From: Rubricoccus marinus
GTDB lineage: Bacteria; Bacteroidota; Rhodothermia; Rhodothermales; Rubricoccaceae
Length of the DNA stretch: 64,000 nt
Assembly: GCF_002257665.1 (NCBI RefSeq)
Contig: NZ_MQWB01000001.1
Span: 3,890,488 to 3,954,487 of the forward strand
Reading direction: 5' to 3'
In this document: piece after piece, positions 19,973 to 29,516 of the stretch
How positions within the stretch are numbered: the first letter of the stretch is position 1
How the letters are laid out: the number at the start of each line of letters is the position of its first letter
Position numbers and translations under genes: made by a program
Notes under the pieces: generated by a model
What the model was told of the DNA's origin: nothing
The model's database searches: none
What the model saw: the letters and a program-made list of their open reading frames with translations, nothing else

Positions 19973-20608
19973 ATGCCCCGATTCCGCCCCTCTTTCCTCG
20001 CTCTGGCTCTGGTGGCCTTCCTCTCCGCCGGCTGCGACACCGCCAACGATGACGACATCTTCGGCGAGTTCCGCGCCGATGTAACGGTGGATGGTGCGCG
20101 TGAGAACGCGCAGGACGACGACAACGAGACCGAGGAGGGCCGCCTCAAAGGCGAGGCCGTGTACACCGTTGTCGAGACCGAGCACGGCCAGGAGTTCGTC
20201 CTCGGCTTGTTCGTCGGCGACCTCTTCGATAGCCAGTACGACGAGTACCAGTTCATCTCTTTCCGCCGGAAAGGAGGCGTCCCGGGCGTTGGCGCGTACG
20301 CGGTGGAGGAGGACCCGCAGCGCTCCGGCGTGACCGCCAGCTACGCGAACGTGTTGGACGCGGACGAGTCCGATCTCAGCCTCGCCGAAGACGAGCGCGC
20401 CAGAGGCCCGCTGCTCTACGGCGTCGATGGCACGCTCGTGATCACCGAGGTCGATCCCGTCGGGGTCGTTTCCGGCAGCTTCCGCTTCGATGCGCGCGGC
20501 ATCCAGGTGCAGAACACGAGCCGCTTCGTGGACGGCACCGCTGACGGCGAGTTCGTCGCGCGGTACGAGCGCCCGAGCCTGCTCCTCGGCCGCGGCCTGA
20601 ACCTCTAG
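19973..20608 (+). CDS. Lipoprotein of unknown function
   Basis: This 211-residue protein has a lipobox (LALVAFLSAGC), an acidic Asp/Asn/Glu-rich spacer and a beta-rich body with GVVSGSFRFDARG near the end. That segment resembles the DUF6252-like lipoprotein group of Bacteroidota, in which small beta proteins end with an F-x-G-x-F type strand. I do not recognise it with certainty. The ATG at 19973 gives a perfect lipoprotein signal. Confidence 0.8.
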   Translation: MPRFRPSFLALALVAFLSAGCDTANDDDIFGEFRADVTVDGARENAQDDDNETEEGRLKGEAVYTVVETEHGQEFVLGLFVGDLFDSQYDEYQFISFRRKGGVPGVGAYAVEEDPQRSGVTASYANVLDADESDLSLAEDERARGPLLYGVDGTLVITEVDPVGVVSGSFRFDARGIQVQNTSRFVDGTADGEFVARYERPSLLLGRGLNL

Positions 20609-20626
20609 CGCCAGAGGCCTCTGGCG
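20609..20626. repeat. Inverse-order 18-bp palindrome after a stop codon
   Basis: CGCCAGAGGCCTCTGGCG starts on the base after the TAG of the preceding lipoprotein gene. It is the same two decamers in the opposite order. Confidence 0.93.
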
Positions 20627-20711
20627 CGCACTCACCTTGTAGAGGCGTGCCGCGCGTTCGACCGCGGTGTACAGGAAGAGGACGCTGGCCCTAAACCTCT
20701 GTCGCCAGAGG

Positions 20712-21005
20712 CTACAGTAGCTCGGCGCGGTCGTCCGGGATGGGCAGGACGTAGCGGCGCGCGAGCGCTTCCTCGTGGACGCCAAACATACCTGTCCCGC
20801 GGAAGTTGACGAGCACGTGCTGCTCCGTTTCCGCGACCACCTCGCCGATCCCGTAGTACGACGGCGCGGGCCCGTAGTAGACCAGCTCGCCGCGATGCAC
20901 CTCGCTTTCTCGCGCGCGCCGGTAGTAGGGCGGCACGACGGGGAGGAGCTCCAGCCGGTAGGGCGGGCGCGGGTTCGGGAACGAGGTGCTGGGAGGGGCT
21001 TCCAT
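20712..21005 (-). CDS. Small hypothetical protein, 97 aa
   Basis: The protein is Pro/Tyr-rich at the start (SFPNPRPPYRLELLPVVPPYYRR). The second half reads GELVYYGPAPSYYGIGEVVAETEQHVLVNFRGTGMFGVHEEALARRYVLPIP, which looks like a small SH3-like or hypervariable-loop beta fold. It is transcribed divergently from the DUF4290 gene. The ATG at 21005 leaves 120 bp for both promoters. I cannot assign a function. Confidence 0.65.
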   Translation of the reverse strand: MEAPPSTSFPNPRPPYRLELLPVVPPYYRRARESEVHRGELVYYGPAPSYYGIGEVVAETEQHVLVNFRGTGMFGVHEEALARRYVLPIPDDRAELL

Positions 21006-21125
21006 CAGGTCTGAAGACAGGCCGAGCCCGCCGTGAACTGGCGAGCCCGCTTCGGAGTATACGCCGTGCTCCCATCCAGGTCCCCGCCATCGAACGCCTC
21101 TGGCGGCCCGTTCAGCCCCGCTTTT

Positions 21126-21404
21126 ATGCAGTACGATCGCCGCATCATCGACCGCCAAGTCGGCCGCAACGCCCAGCTTTTCGCCGAGGCGATCTCCGAC
21201 CTCAGCACCGCTGAGGAGCGGTTCCCGTACCTCCGCATCCTCGTCTCCCTGGTGGAGAACGCGCATCCGGAGTGGAACCAGGCCCCGCAGAAAGACACCC
21301 AGATCGCGGAGCTGGTGTACCACCTCAGCGATAAGTCGCTGGACACCGACGAGATCGCGGCGATCGTCCGTGTGCGCGACGAGGAGCGCGGCATCAACGC
21401 ATGA
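21126..21404 (+). CDS. DUF4290-like protein
   Basis: This is a 92-residue helical protein (MQYDRRIIDRQVGRN...ISDLSTAEERFPYLRILVSLVENAHPEWNQ). It resembles the N-terminal part of DUF4290, a Bacteroidota family of unknown role whose members begin with a tyrosine-plus-arginine segment and a YGRN-like motif. It is shorter than typical members (about 200 aa). The stop overlaps the next ATG by four bases. Confidence 0.72.
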   Translation: MQYDRRIIDRQVGRNAQLFAEAISDLSTAEERFPYLRILVSLVENAHPEWNQAPQKDTQIAELVYHLSDKSLDTDEIAAIVRVRDEERGINA

Positions 21405-21808
21405 GCGCGCCGCGCCGGCCGGCCTCTGGCGATCCCGGATCAGGGTTCGGGACAGGCGCCAGCGCGCTGAAGTCCTGGCTTCGGAACCACCCCGACGCTG
21501 CGGGTCCGGGAGGGCGCGGGGATGGGCAGGCGAAGACACTGGCCGTGGCCGGCGTGCTCTGGTTCTGCGCCACGCTCGCAATCGCGGGCATCCTCGCCGC
21601 GGTCACGACGCTCGCCTCTGGCGAGACCGCGACCTACGCGGCTGATGTGGACTGGGGGCGGCTCGGCGTGTGGATCGCCGTCTGGCTGGCCGTTCTGAAC
21701 GTGCCCGTCTGGGTGCTGGCGTGGCGCCGCTCGCGTCGGTCCTCTGGCGCCTCCAGCTCGGGGCCTCGCTCTGGCGCGCGGGAGGCGGGGCGCGAGAGGC
21801 TGAACTGA
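21401..21808 (+). CDS. Small membrane protein, 135 aa
   Basis: Two membrane helices (about residues 47-72 and 86-110) are flanked by basic, low-complexity tails. It is translationally coupled to the DUF4290-like gene through ATGA. The C-terminal tail (RRSSGASSSGPRSGAREAG) is largely encoded by repeat copies, and codons 15-19 include a 14-base match to the intergenic element at 63833. The function is unknown. Confidence 0.62.
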   Translation: MSAPRRPASGDPGSGFGTGASALKSWLRNHPDAAGPGGRGDGQAKTLAVAGVLWFCATLAIAGILAAVTTLASGETATYAADVDWGRLGVWIAVWLAVLNVPVWVLAWRRSRRSSGASSSGPRSGAREAGRERLN

Positions 21809-21818
21809 CCCGCGGCGC

Positions 21819-22400
21819 TCAGCGCAGCCGTTCGGGGTTTTGCTCGATAAAGTCCGACCACGAGCGCACGCGGCCGGTCTTGCGGCCCGCGCCAGAGGCG
21901 GCTTTCGCGCTCCCGCCCGGCGCTGGCGGCCCGGTGTGGCGCCGCGCGGCGTGGCACAGCGCGATGGCGAGCGCGTCGTGCGCGTCCTCGCTGTACGTCT
22001 CGGTAAGCGCCAGCCTCTGGCGGACCATGTACGTCACCTGGTCCTTCGTGGCGCGTCCGTTGCCGACGACGGCCTTTTTGATCTCGGCGGGCGCGTACTG
22101 CGCGACGGGCACCTCGCGGTGCATCGCCGCGAGCATCACGGCCGCTTGCGCGCGCCCCAGCTTGAGCATCGCCTGCGCGTTCTTCCCCATGAACGGGAGC
22201 TCGACGGCCAACTCGTCGGGGTTGTACGCGTCGATGGCTTCCAGAACGCCCTCGTAAATCCGCTGGAGGCGGATCGTGTGGTCCAGGTCGCCGCTCATGT
22301 GGATGGTGCTCGCGCCCAGCGCCCGCTCGCGGCTGCCCTCGACGGTCACCGTCCCGAGGCCGGTGTGCCGAGTGCCGGGGTCGACGCCGAGAACGATCAT
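21819..22400 (-). CDS. ruvC: Crossover junction endodeoxyribonuclease RuvC
   Basis: This 193-residue Holliday-junction resolvase works with RuvAB. The four catalytic acids are visible at Asp7 (GVDPGTRHTG), Glu67 (AVELPF), Asp139 and Asp142 (SEDAHDALA). The ATG at 22400 starts directly with MIVLGVDPG. The C-terminal 35 residues form a basic Ala/Gly tail beyond the usual fold. ruvA lies far away at 57898-58491. Confidence 0.96.
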   Translation of the reverse strand: MIVLGVDPGTRHTGLGTVTVEGSRERALGASTIHMSGDLDHTIRLQRIYEGVLEAIDAYNPDELAVELPFMGKNAQAMLKLGRAQAAVMLAAMHREVPVAQYAPAEIKKAVVGNGRATKDQVTYMVRQRLALTETYSEDAHDALAIALCHAARRHTGPPAPGGSAKAASGAGRKTGRVRSWSDFIEQNPERLR

Positions 22401-22440
22401 TGCGGAGACAGTGCTGGGGAAGGGTAGAGGCGCGGGGGCG

Positions 22441-22458
22441 GCCTCTGGCGCCAGAGGC
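22441..22458. repeat. 18-bp palindrome between yebC and ruvC
   Basis: A perfect GCCTCTGGCGCCAGAGGC lies in the 104-bp space downstream of yebC and upstream of ruvC. Confidence 0.93.
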
Positions 22459-22504
22459 CGAAGGGAATACCGGGCGTGGGGCACCCCCGATCTCTTCCCG
22501 GTCC

Positions 22505-23263
22505 CTACGAGAGCGAGGCGAGCGTTTCGTCGGTCATCTCCAGCGTGGAGTAGACGGCCTGGATGTCCTGGTGCTCGTCGAGCGCTTCGAGAAGGCGGAG
22601 GACTTTGGCGGCGTCCTCTGGCGCGAGGGCCGTGGTCGTCGTCGGGATCTGCTGAAGGCTGGCCTCTGAGGGCTCGATCCCCGCATCGGCGAGCGCGGCC
22701 TGCACGTCGCCGAACGCCTCGGTAGGAGCCTCAACGACGAAGACGGGCGCGCCGTCCTCGCTTTCGTCTTTGCGTAGATCCTCGGCGCCGGCGTCGGCGA
22801 CGAGGAGGAACAGGTCCTCCTCGGTCAGGTCGGCGGCGGGGATCTCGAAGATGGCTTTCTGATCGAACAGGAACGCGACCGATCCCGAGGTGCCCATGTT
22901 GCCGCCCGCTTTGGAGAACAGGCTCCGCACGTCCGCGACCGTCCGGTTCGTGTTGTCTGTCAGCGCGTCCACGTACACCGCGATGCCGTTTGGCCCGTAG
23001 CCCTCGTAGCTCAGCTCCTCGTAATCCGCGCCCTCGATCTCACCGGTCCCGCGCTTGATCGCGCGCTCGATGTTGTCCTTGGGCATGTTCTCCGCCTTCG
23101 CCTTGTCGACGAACAGCGCGAGTCGGGGGTTCATGTCCGGATCGCCGCCATCGCGGGCGGCCACCATCATGTCGCGCGTGATGCGCGCCCACACCTTGCT
23201 GCGGCGGGCGTCCGCGACGCCCTTCTTCCGCTTGATCTTCGACCACTTGTTGTGCCCGGCCAT
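22505..23263 (-). CDS. yebC: YebC/PmpR-family regulator
   Basis: This is a 252-residue protein of the YebC/TACO1 family, associated with translation of difficult motifs and with transcriptional regulation. The signature MAGHNKWSKIKRKK opens the protein, and AKAENMPKDNIERAIKRGTG and YEGYGPNGIAVYV are present. Upstream of ruvC, as here, is a common position for it. Confidence 0.96.
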   Translation of the reverse strand: MAGHNKWSKIKRKKGVADARRSKVWARITRDMMVAARDGGDPDMNPRLALFVDKAKAENMPKDNIERAIKRGTGEIEGADYEELSYEGYGPNGIAVYVDALTDNTNRTVADVRSLFSKAGGNMGTSGSVAFLFDQKAIFEIPAADLTEEDLFLLVADAGAEDLRKDESEDGAPVFVVEAPTEAFGDVQAALADAGIEPSEASLQQIPTTTTALAPEDAAKVLRLLEALDEHQDIQAVYSTLEMTDETLASLS

Positions 23264-23315
23264 ACCTGTACCGTCTGTTTGCGGCAAGGTACGGCGGCCT
23301 GGGGCGGCATCGCGC

Positions 23316-23333
23316 CGCCAGAGGCCTCTGGCG
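23316..23333. repeat. Inverse-order 18-bp palindrome next to microprotein stop
   Basis: CGCCAGAGGCCTCTGGCG lies between the yebC start and the end of the small membrane-protein pair. Confidence 0.92.
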
Positions 23334-23337
23334 CGGC

Positions 23338-23442
23338 CTACGCGCCCACGAGCACGCGCATGACCAGAACCACGAGCATGGGAACGGTCACGCCGAGAAG
23401 CGCGAGCAGAGTCAGGAGGTCGTCGCGGGCGGGGCTGGTCAT
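23338..23442 (-). CDS. Membrane microprotein, 34 aa
   Basis: The protein starts MTSPARDDLLTLLALLG and has one predicted membrane helix (about residues 9-32). Its ATG overlaps the stop of the preceding 25-aa frame as ATGA, which argues for real translation. It is too short for family recognition. Confidence 0.5.
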   Translation of the reverse strand: MTSPARDDLLTLLALLGVTVPMLVVLVMRVLVGA

Positions 23443-23516
23443 GGCGAGACGCTCAGGGCCACGACCGTCACCAAGATGACGAGGCTTGCGAGGGCGGTAA
23501 GGAAACGGTCGGACAT
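23439..23516 (-). CDS. Membrane microprotein, 25 aa
   Basis: The sequence starts MSDRFLTALASLVILVTV and is almost entirely one hydrophobic helix with a short polar start. It overlaps the following 34-aa frame by four bases. The pair resembles the organisation of small subunits such as KdpF or CydX, but no partner complex is nearby. Coding status is inferred from the coupling and the clean hydrophobic pattern. Confidence 0.48.
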   Translation of the reverse strand: MSDRFLTALASLVILVTVVALSVSP

Positions 23517-23655
23517 GGGAGCGTGCGGGGCAGTGCACAACGCCTGTACAGAGCTGTGCCGCCGAGCGCCTCTTGCGTTTGGCGTCTCCTCCGGGAACGA
23601 TTCCGTGCCTCTGGCGCGGTCGCCAGGGGCTGCGTCTCCGCTGCCTTCGACGGGC

Positions 23656-24810
23656 TTACCGCGCGACGGTCGTCCACGTATCGCCCACCTCGTCACCGTC
23701 CAAGACGTGGAGCTCGCGCTGCGTCGCCACGGCCACGCAGGCGTGGTTGGGCACGAGCATGACCGGGTCGCCGACGTCGTAGATGGAGCCACCGGGCGTG
23801 TCTACCCATCCGTGCTCCTCGCTGAGCGCGCTTACCGTCGCGTGCGGGTGGAGGATCATCTTCTGGCGGCTGTACAGGACGGTCCCGAAGCCTCTGGCGC
23901 CGGGGAACGTGTCGGCGGTGAGCGTTTTCTTGCCGGCGTCTGTGATGACGCGTTCGGTCCCGTCGTCGAAGCGCTGCTTGGAGACGACCGTCCCAATACA
24001 AGACAGCGCGCAGTCCTGCAGCGTCGCGGCGCCGAGCGCGACCTGCATCGCATCGTGGAAAACGTACGTGCCGGGCCGGATCTCGGTGATGCGGAAGCCG
24101 GCCTCTTCACGGTTGCTAAAGCGCGAGACGCCCGGCGTGGAGCCGACCGAGAGTTCGGCGGTCGCGGGGTCTAGAAAGCCGCCGCTGGCGAGCACGCCTG
24201 CAAGGGCCAGCACGCGGTCGCGCTCGGACTCCATCGCGCGGAGCAGGGCGTCGCCGGGCGTTTCCCCTTCCTCGGGTCCGGCGTAGGCGTCGCCGCCGTG
24301 CGAGAGCAGGCCGACGAGGCGGACGCCAGAGGCGTCCCGGACCTGCGTGGCGAGCGCGAGCGCGGCCTCGTCGTCGTCCCAGCCCACGCCGCAGCGTCCG
24401 TAGCCGGCATCGACCTCCATGAGCACGTCCACCTCCGGGCCGCTCGCGAAGGCCTCCGACGCGAGACGGACGCCTTCGGCGGAGTCCACGCTGAACGAGA
24501 TCCTCGTGCCGCCAGAGGCGAGCGCCTGCAGCCGCTCCAGCTTCTGCGGCCCCACGATGGGCGTCGCAAGCCGGATGTCGTCGAACCCCGCCTCGGCGAA
24601 CGCCTCGGCCTCGTCCACGGTCGCGACGGTGATGCCTCTGGCGCCGCGCTCTACCTGGAGCCGCGCGAGGTCCGGCGATTTGTGCGTTTTGACGTGCGGG
24701 CGCAGCGCGACCTCCATCGCGTCGGCGCGGGCCTGCATGGCGTCCAGGTTGGCGTGCAACCGCGCGCGATCGATGAGGAGGGCGGGCGTGGGGAGATCAG
24801 AGAGCAGCAT
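23656..24810 (-). CDS. D-threonine aldolase / D-serine dehydratase-like PLP enzyme
   Basis: This is a 384-residue fold-type III PLP enzyme. The alanine-racemase-like N-terminal barrel has RPHVKTHK near residue 40, the motif carrying the PLP lysine. The C-terminal D-serine-dehydratase-like domain has SEEHGWVD and VPNHACVA, which hold the His and Cys ligands of the metal site. The family cleaves D-3-hydroxy amino acids or dehydrates D-serine; which reaction applies is not decidable here. Confidence 0.9.
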   Translation of the reverse strand: MLLSDLPTPALLIDRARLHANLDAMQARADAMEVALRPHVKTHKSPDLARLQVERGARGITVATVDEAEAFAEAGFDDIRLATPIVGPQKLERLQALASGGTRISFSVDSAEGVRLASEAFASGPEVDVLMEVDAGYGRCGVGWDDDEAALALATQVRDASGVRLVGLLSHGGDAYAGPEEGETPGDALLRAMESERDRVLALAGVLASGGFLDPATAELSVGSTPGVSRFSNREEAGFRITEIRPGTYVFHDAMQVALGAATLQDCALSCIGTVVSKQRFDDGTERVITDAGKKTLTADTFPGARGFGTVLYSRQKMILHPHATVSALSEEHGWVDTPGGSIYDVGDPVMLVPNHACVAVATQRELHVLDGDEVGDTWTTVAR

Positions 24811-24850
24811 GTCGCCAGAGGCAGAGGGGAGGATGCCAACGTTACACAGC

Positions 24851-24881
24851 CGCGCCCGGCTCCGCAGAGGAGCCGGGCGCG
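24851..24881 (-). terminator. GC hairpin after the DUF4870 gene
   Basis: A 13-bp perfect stem (CGCGCCCGGCTCC / GGAGCCGGGCGCG) with a 5-nt loop sits 48 bases beyond the DUF4870 stop. The T tract is poor. Confidence 0.55.
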
Positions 24882-24928
24882 AGAATGGGGCCGCCAGAGG
24901 CGCGGGCCGCTGAGGCCTCTGGCGGACT

Positions 24929-25336
24929 CTACTTCACGAGGCGGAGCGTGTACGGGTACTCGTACCACTCGCCATCGAGCGCGCGCACTGCGGCGATCAC
25001 GCCGTAGATCACCGAGCCGACCGCGACACCGAGCATGGTGAGCAAGCCGAGGCCGAACACGATGATGAGCGGGATCGAGATCAGGACGGCGAGGAGCGTC
25101 GAGAGGTGGAAGTTGATCGCCTCCTTTGCGTGGAACGCCGCGAAATCGGACTCGTCACGCTTGAGGAAGTAGATGATGATCGGCACGATCAGGCCGACGC
25201 CGATAAGCGGGGAGAGGTGCGCCATCGCCGAAATCGTCCGGTCGCTCTGCTGGACATCGTCGTCATAGAACTCGCGGCCGTAGGTGTCGAACTCGTCGAA
25301 CTCTTCGGGGCGGGCGGTAGAGGGGCGGGCTTCCAT
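24929..25336 (-). CDS. DUF4870 (Tic20-like) membrane protein
   Basis: This is a 135-residue inner-membrane protein with an acidic N-terminal tail (EEFDEFDTYGREFYDDDVQQSDR). Three helices follow: MAHLSPLIGVGLIVPIIIYFL, INFHLSTLLAVLISIPLIIVF and LLTMLGVAVGSVIYGVIAAV. FHAKEAINF between helices 1 and 2 is the family signature. The function is unknown. Confidence 0.9.
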   Translation of the reverse strand: MEARPSTARPEEFDEFDTYGREFYDDDVQQSDRTISAMAHLSPLIGVGLIVPIIIYFLKRDESDFAAFHAKEAINFHLSTLLAVLISIPLIIVFGLGLLTMLGVAVGSVIYGVIAAVRALDGEWYEYPYTLRLVK

Positions 25337-25390
25337 GGGGGGGGAGGTCGGAACGTCGCCTCTCTACGCGAGCCACCCCGCGAGGGTTAC

Positions 25391-25408
25391 GCCTCTGGCG
25401 CCAGAGGC
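25391..25408. repeat. 18-bp palindrome upstream of the DUF4870 gene
   Basis: A perfect GCCTCTGGCGCCAGAGGC lies between the DUF4870 start and the terminator hairpin downstream of atpC. Confidence 0.93.
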
Positions 25409-25432
25409 CCCGACCGATTCGCCCAAACAAGA

Positions 25433-25464
25433 GAGCGCCCGACAGGGGGGGCTGTCGGACGCTC
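25433..25464 (-). terminator. Second hairpin downstream of the atp genes
   Basis: A 13-bp stem with one G-T wobble (GAGCGCCCGACAG / CTGTCGGACGCTC) and a G6 loop is followed on the minus strand by TCTTGTTTGG. Confidence 0.6.
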
Positions 25465-25667
25465 GGGTGTCGGGGAGCATAGTGTGCTATGCGAGGGCGG
25501 CGGTTGCAAAGCACGCTCAACCCGACACCCCCAAGGTACCGGCGCCAGAGGCGGTGTCGGTGGGCGTTCGGTGAAGAAGTGGGGGCATGTGAGCCTCTGG
25601 CGCCGGCACCCACGCGCAGGCCGCGCCGAGACCCTGCTGGCCTCTGGTGCCAGAGGCCCAAACGACA

Positions 25668-25698
25668 CGCGCCCGGCGTCGTGAGGACGCCGGGCGCG
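25668..25698 (-). terminator. Hairpin terminator of atpDC
   Basis: A perfect 13-bp stem (CGCGCCCGGCGTC / GACGCCGGGCGCG) with a GTGAG loop lies 36 bases after the atpC stop. On the minus strand it is followed by TGTCGTTTGG and a repeat copy. Confidence 0.75.
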
Positions 25699-25733
25699 GG
25701 GATCTGTCAGCCGCCAGAGGCGGGCGGGCCGTT

Positions 25734-26138
25734 CTAGACGGTGCCCATCGAGGTCCGGAGGCGGTTGCGGGCGCGGTCCAACTCGGCCTGTGCGGCCTCG
25801 CGCTCCTCGCCCGTGGCCTCGGCGAGCCGCTGGCGTGCGCGGTCCTCAGCTTCCTTGGCCCGCTGCGTGTCGATCTCCGAGGTCGGCTCGGCCGTCTCGG
25901 CAAGCATGATCACGCGGTTGTCCAGCACTTCGACGAAGCCGCCAGAGGTCGCGATGGTCACGCGCTCGCCAGAGGTCGTGGTCACGATGGTCTGGCCGAC
26001 GCCCGTGGCTGCGAGCATGGGCGCGTGGTTGACGCGCACCTCGAAGGCGCCCTCAATGCCGGGGGCGCGGAACGAGCGGGCCTCGCCGCGAAACGCGGTC
26101 CGGTCCGGGGAGACGACTTCGACGAGGAGGGAGGCCAT
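25734..26138 (-). CDS. atpC: F1Fo ATP synthase epsilon subunit
   Basis: This is a 134-residue subunit of the F1 central stalk that couples rotor movement and inhibits wasteful hydrolysis. The beta-sandwich half (LLVEVVSPDRTAFRGEARSFRAPGIEGAFEV...HAPMLA) is followed by a two-helix C-terminal domain with alternating Glu/Ala/Arg. It follows atpD in the same direction. As in many Bacteroidota, only these two F1 genes are together; the rest of the operon is not in the window. Confidence 0.95.
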   Translation of the reverse strand: MASLLVEVVSPDRTAFRGEARSFRAPGIEGAFEVRVNHAPMLAATGVGQTIVTTTSGERVTIATSGGFVEVLDNRVIMLAETAEPTSEIDTQRAKEAEDRARQRLAEATGEEREAAQAELDRARNRLRTSMGTV

Positions 26139-26233
26139 GTCTTTGGGACTAGGTGTGGGGGACTAGGGGCTGGAAGCCTCTGGCGGGACGGCGCGAGCCG
26201 GTCCACATTCCGGGAGTCTCCAGCCCCGAGCCG

Positions 26234-28721
<2,488 letters not shown>

Positions 28722-28788
28722 AGCAAAAGGGGGTGGGTGAGTACCGGAGACGGCGCGCACCACGGCATGGTGGCGTCGGTATTGATAC

Positions 28789-28800
28789 TTGTTGCAACAA
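28789..28800. promoter_or_regulatory. Perfect 12-base palindrome, candidate operator for the yceI-like gene
   Basis: TTGTTGCAACAA is its own reverse complement and sits in a short AT-rich island 68 bases upstream of the yceI-like ATG. It is unlike the repeat family that makes up most palindromes here. A MarR- or TetR-type regulator could bind it; this is inference. Confidence 0.45.
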
Positions 28801-28917
28801 CATAATGCGCGGCGGGTTCCAATGCCACCCCACGCTGCCAGCTTGCACCGCGCGACTCTCCCCGGCCGTGGTAGGCCTGCCTCTTCGCCGGCCGATCTGT
28901 CCCCCCATCACAGGGCG

Positions 28918-28935
28918 GCCTCTGGCGCCAGAGGC
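28918..28935. repeat. 18-bp palindrome at the end of the thioredoxin-like gene
   Basis: A perfect GCCTCTGGCGCCAGAGGC ends four bases before the stop codon of the minus-strand TlpA-like gene. Confidence 0.93.
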
Positions 28936-28939
28936 GTGT

Positions 28940-29434
28940 TTAGCCGCCGAGCGCCTCGCGGAAGCCTTGCAGCGTCTCCGCGCCGACGAGCCGCGCACGC
29001 AACGTGCCGTCTCGACCGATGACGAACGTGACCGGCTTGATGGAGTATGCGGCGGCGTAGGCGCCACGGAGGTCCTCCCGCTCTACCCGGGTGTGGCGGT
29101 TGCCTGTAGGCACGTCCACGGTCCAGTCGATAATGGTGTTGATGTCCTCGGAGCTCGCGTGGATCACGACGAGCGTTTCCGGCCGCTCGCGTTGGAGGCT
29201 GTCCAGCGCGGGCATCTCGCGGCGGCACGGGCCGCACCACGTGGCCCAGACGTTGAGCAGCACGTCACGACCACGGAAGTCGGCGAGTGCGAGAGTCTCG
29301 CCGGTCCACACGTCGGTGAGGTCGAGGTCCGGCGCCGTTTCCCCGATGCCTTTCTCGGCGGGGACGCGGCTCATGGAGCACCCCGCGATGAAGCAAAAGA
29401 GGGCGAGCAGAACGAGGGGGAGACGAGCCGGCAT
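28940..29434 (-). CDS. TlpA-like thiol-disulfide oxidoreductase, lipoprotein
   Basis: This is a 164-residue periplasmic redoxin. It has a lipobox (LLALFCFIAGC) and then the thioredoxin fold with the active site WCGPC in NVWATWCGPCRREMP. A cis-Pro loop is present (SIKPVTFVIGRDG). It may reduce disulfides or serve cytochrome c maturation. The gene lies between yceI and ppc, all on the minus strand. Confidence 0.93.
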   Translation of the reverse strand: MPARLPLVLLALFCFIAGCSMSRVPAEKGIGETAPDLDLTDVWTGETLALADFRGRDVLLNVWATWCGPCRREMPALDSLQRERPETLVVIHASSEDINTIIDWTVDVPTGNRHTRVEREDLRGAYAAAYSIKPVTFVIGRDGTLRARLVGAETLQGFREALGG

Positions 29435-29498
29435 AGGGAAAGCGGAATAAGGACCGCTCAACCTAACGTGCCGGCTGCCACCCCTTCCTTGCCTAATC

Positions 29499-29516
29499 GC
29501 CTCTGGCGCCAGAGGC
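29499..29516. repeat. 18-bp palindrome overlapping the ppc stop codon
   Basis: A perfect GCCTCTGGCGCCAGAGGC whose last base starts the complement of the ppc TAG. Confidence 0.94.
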
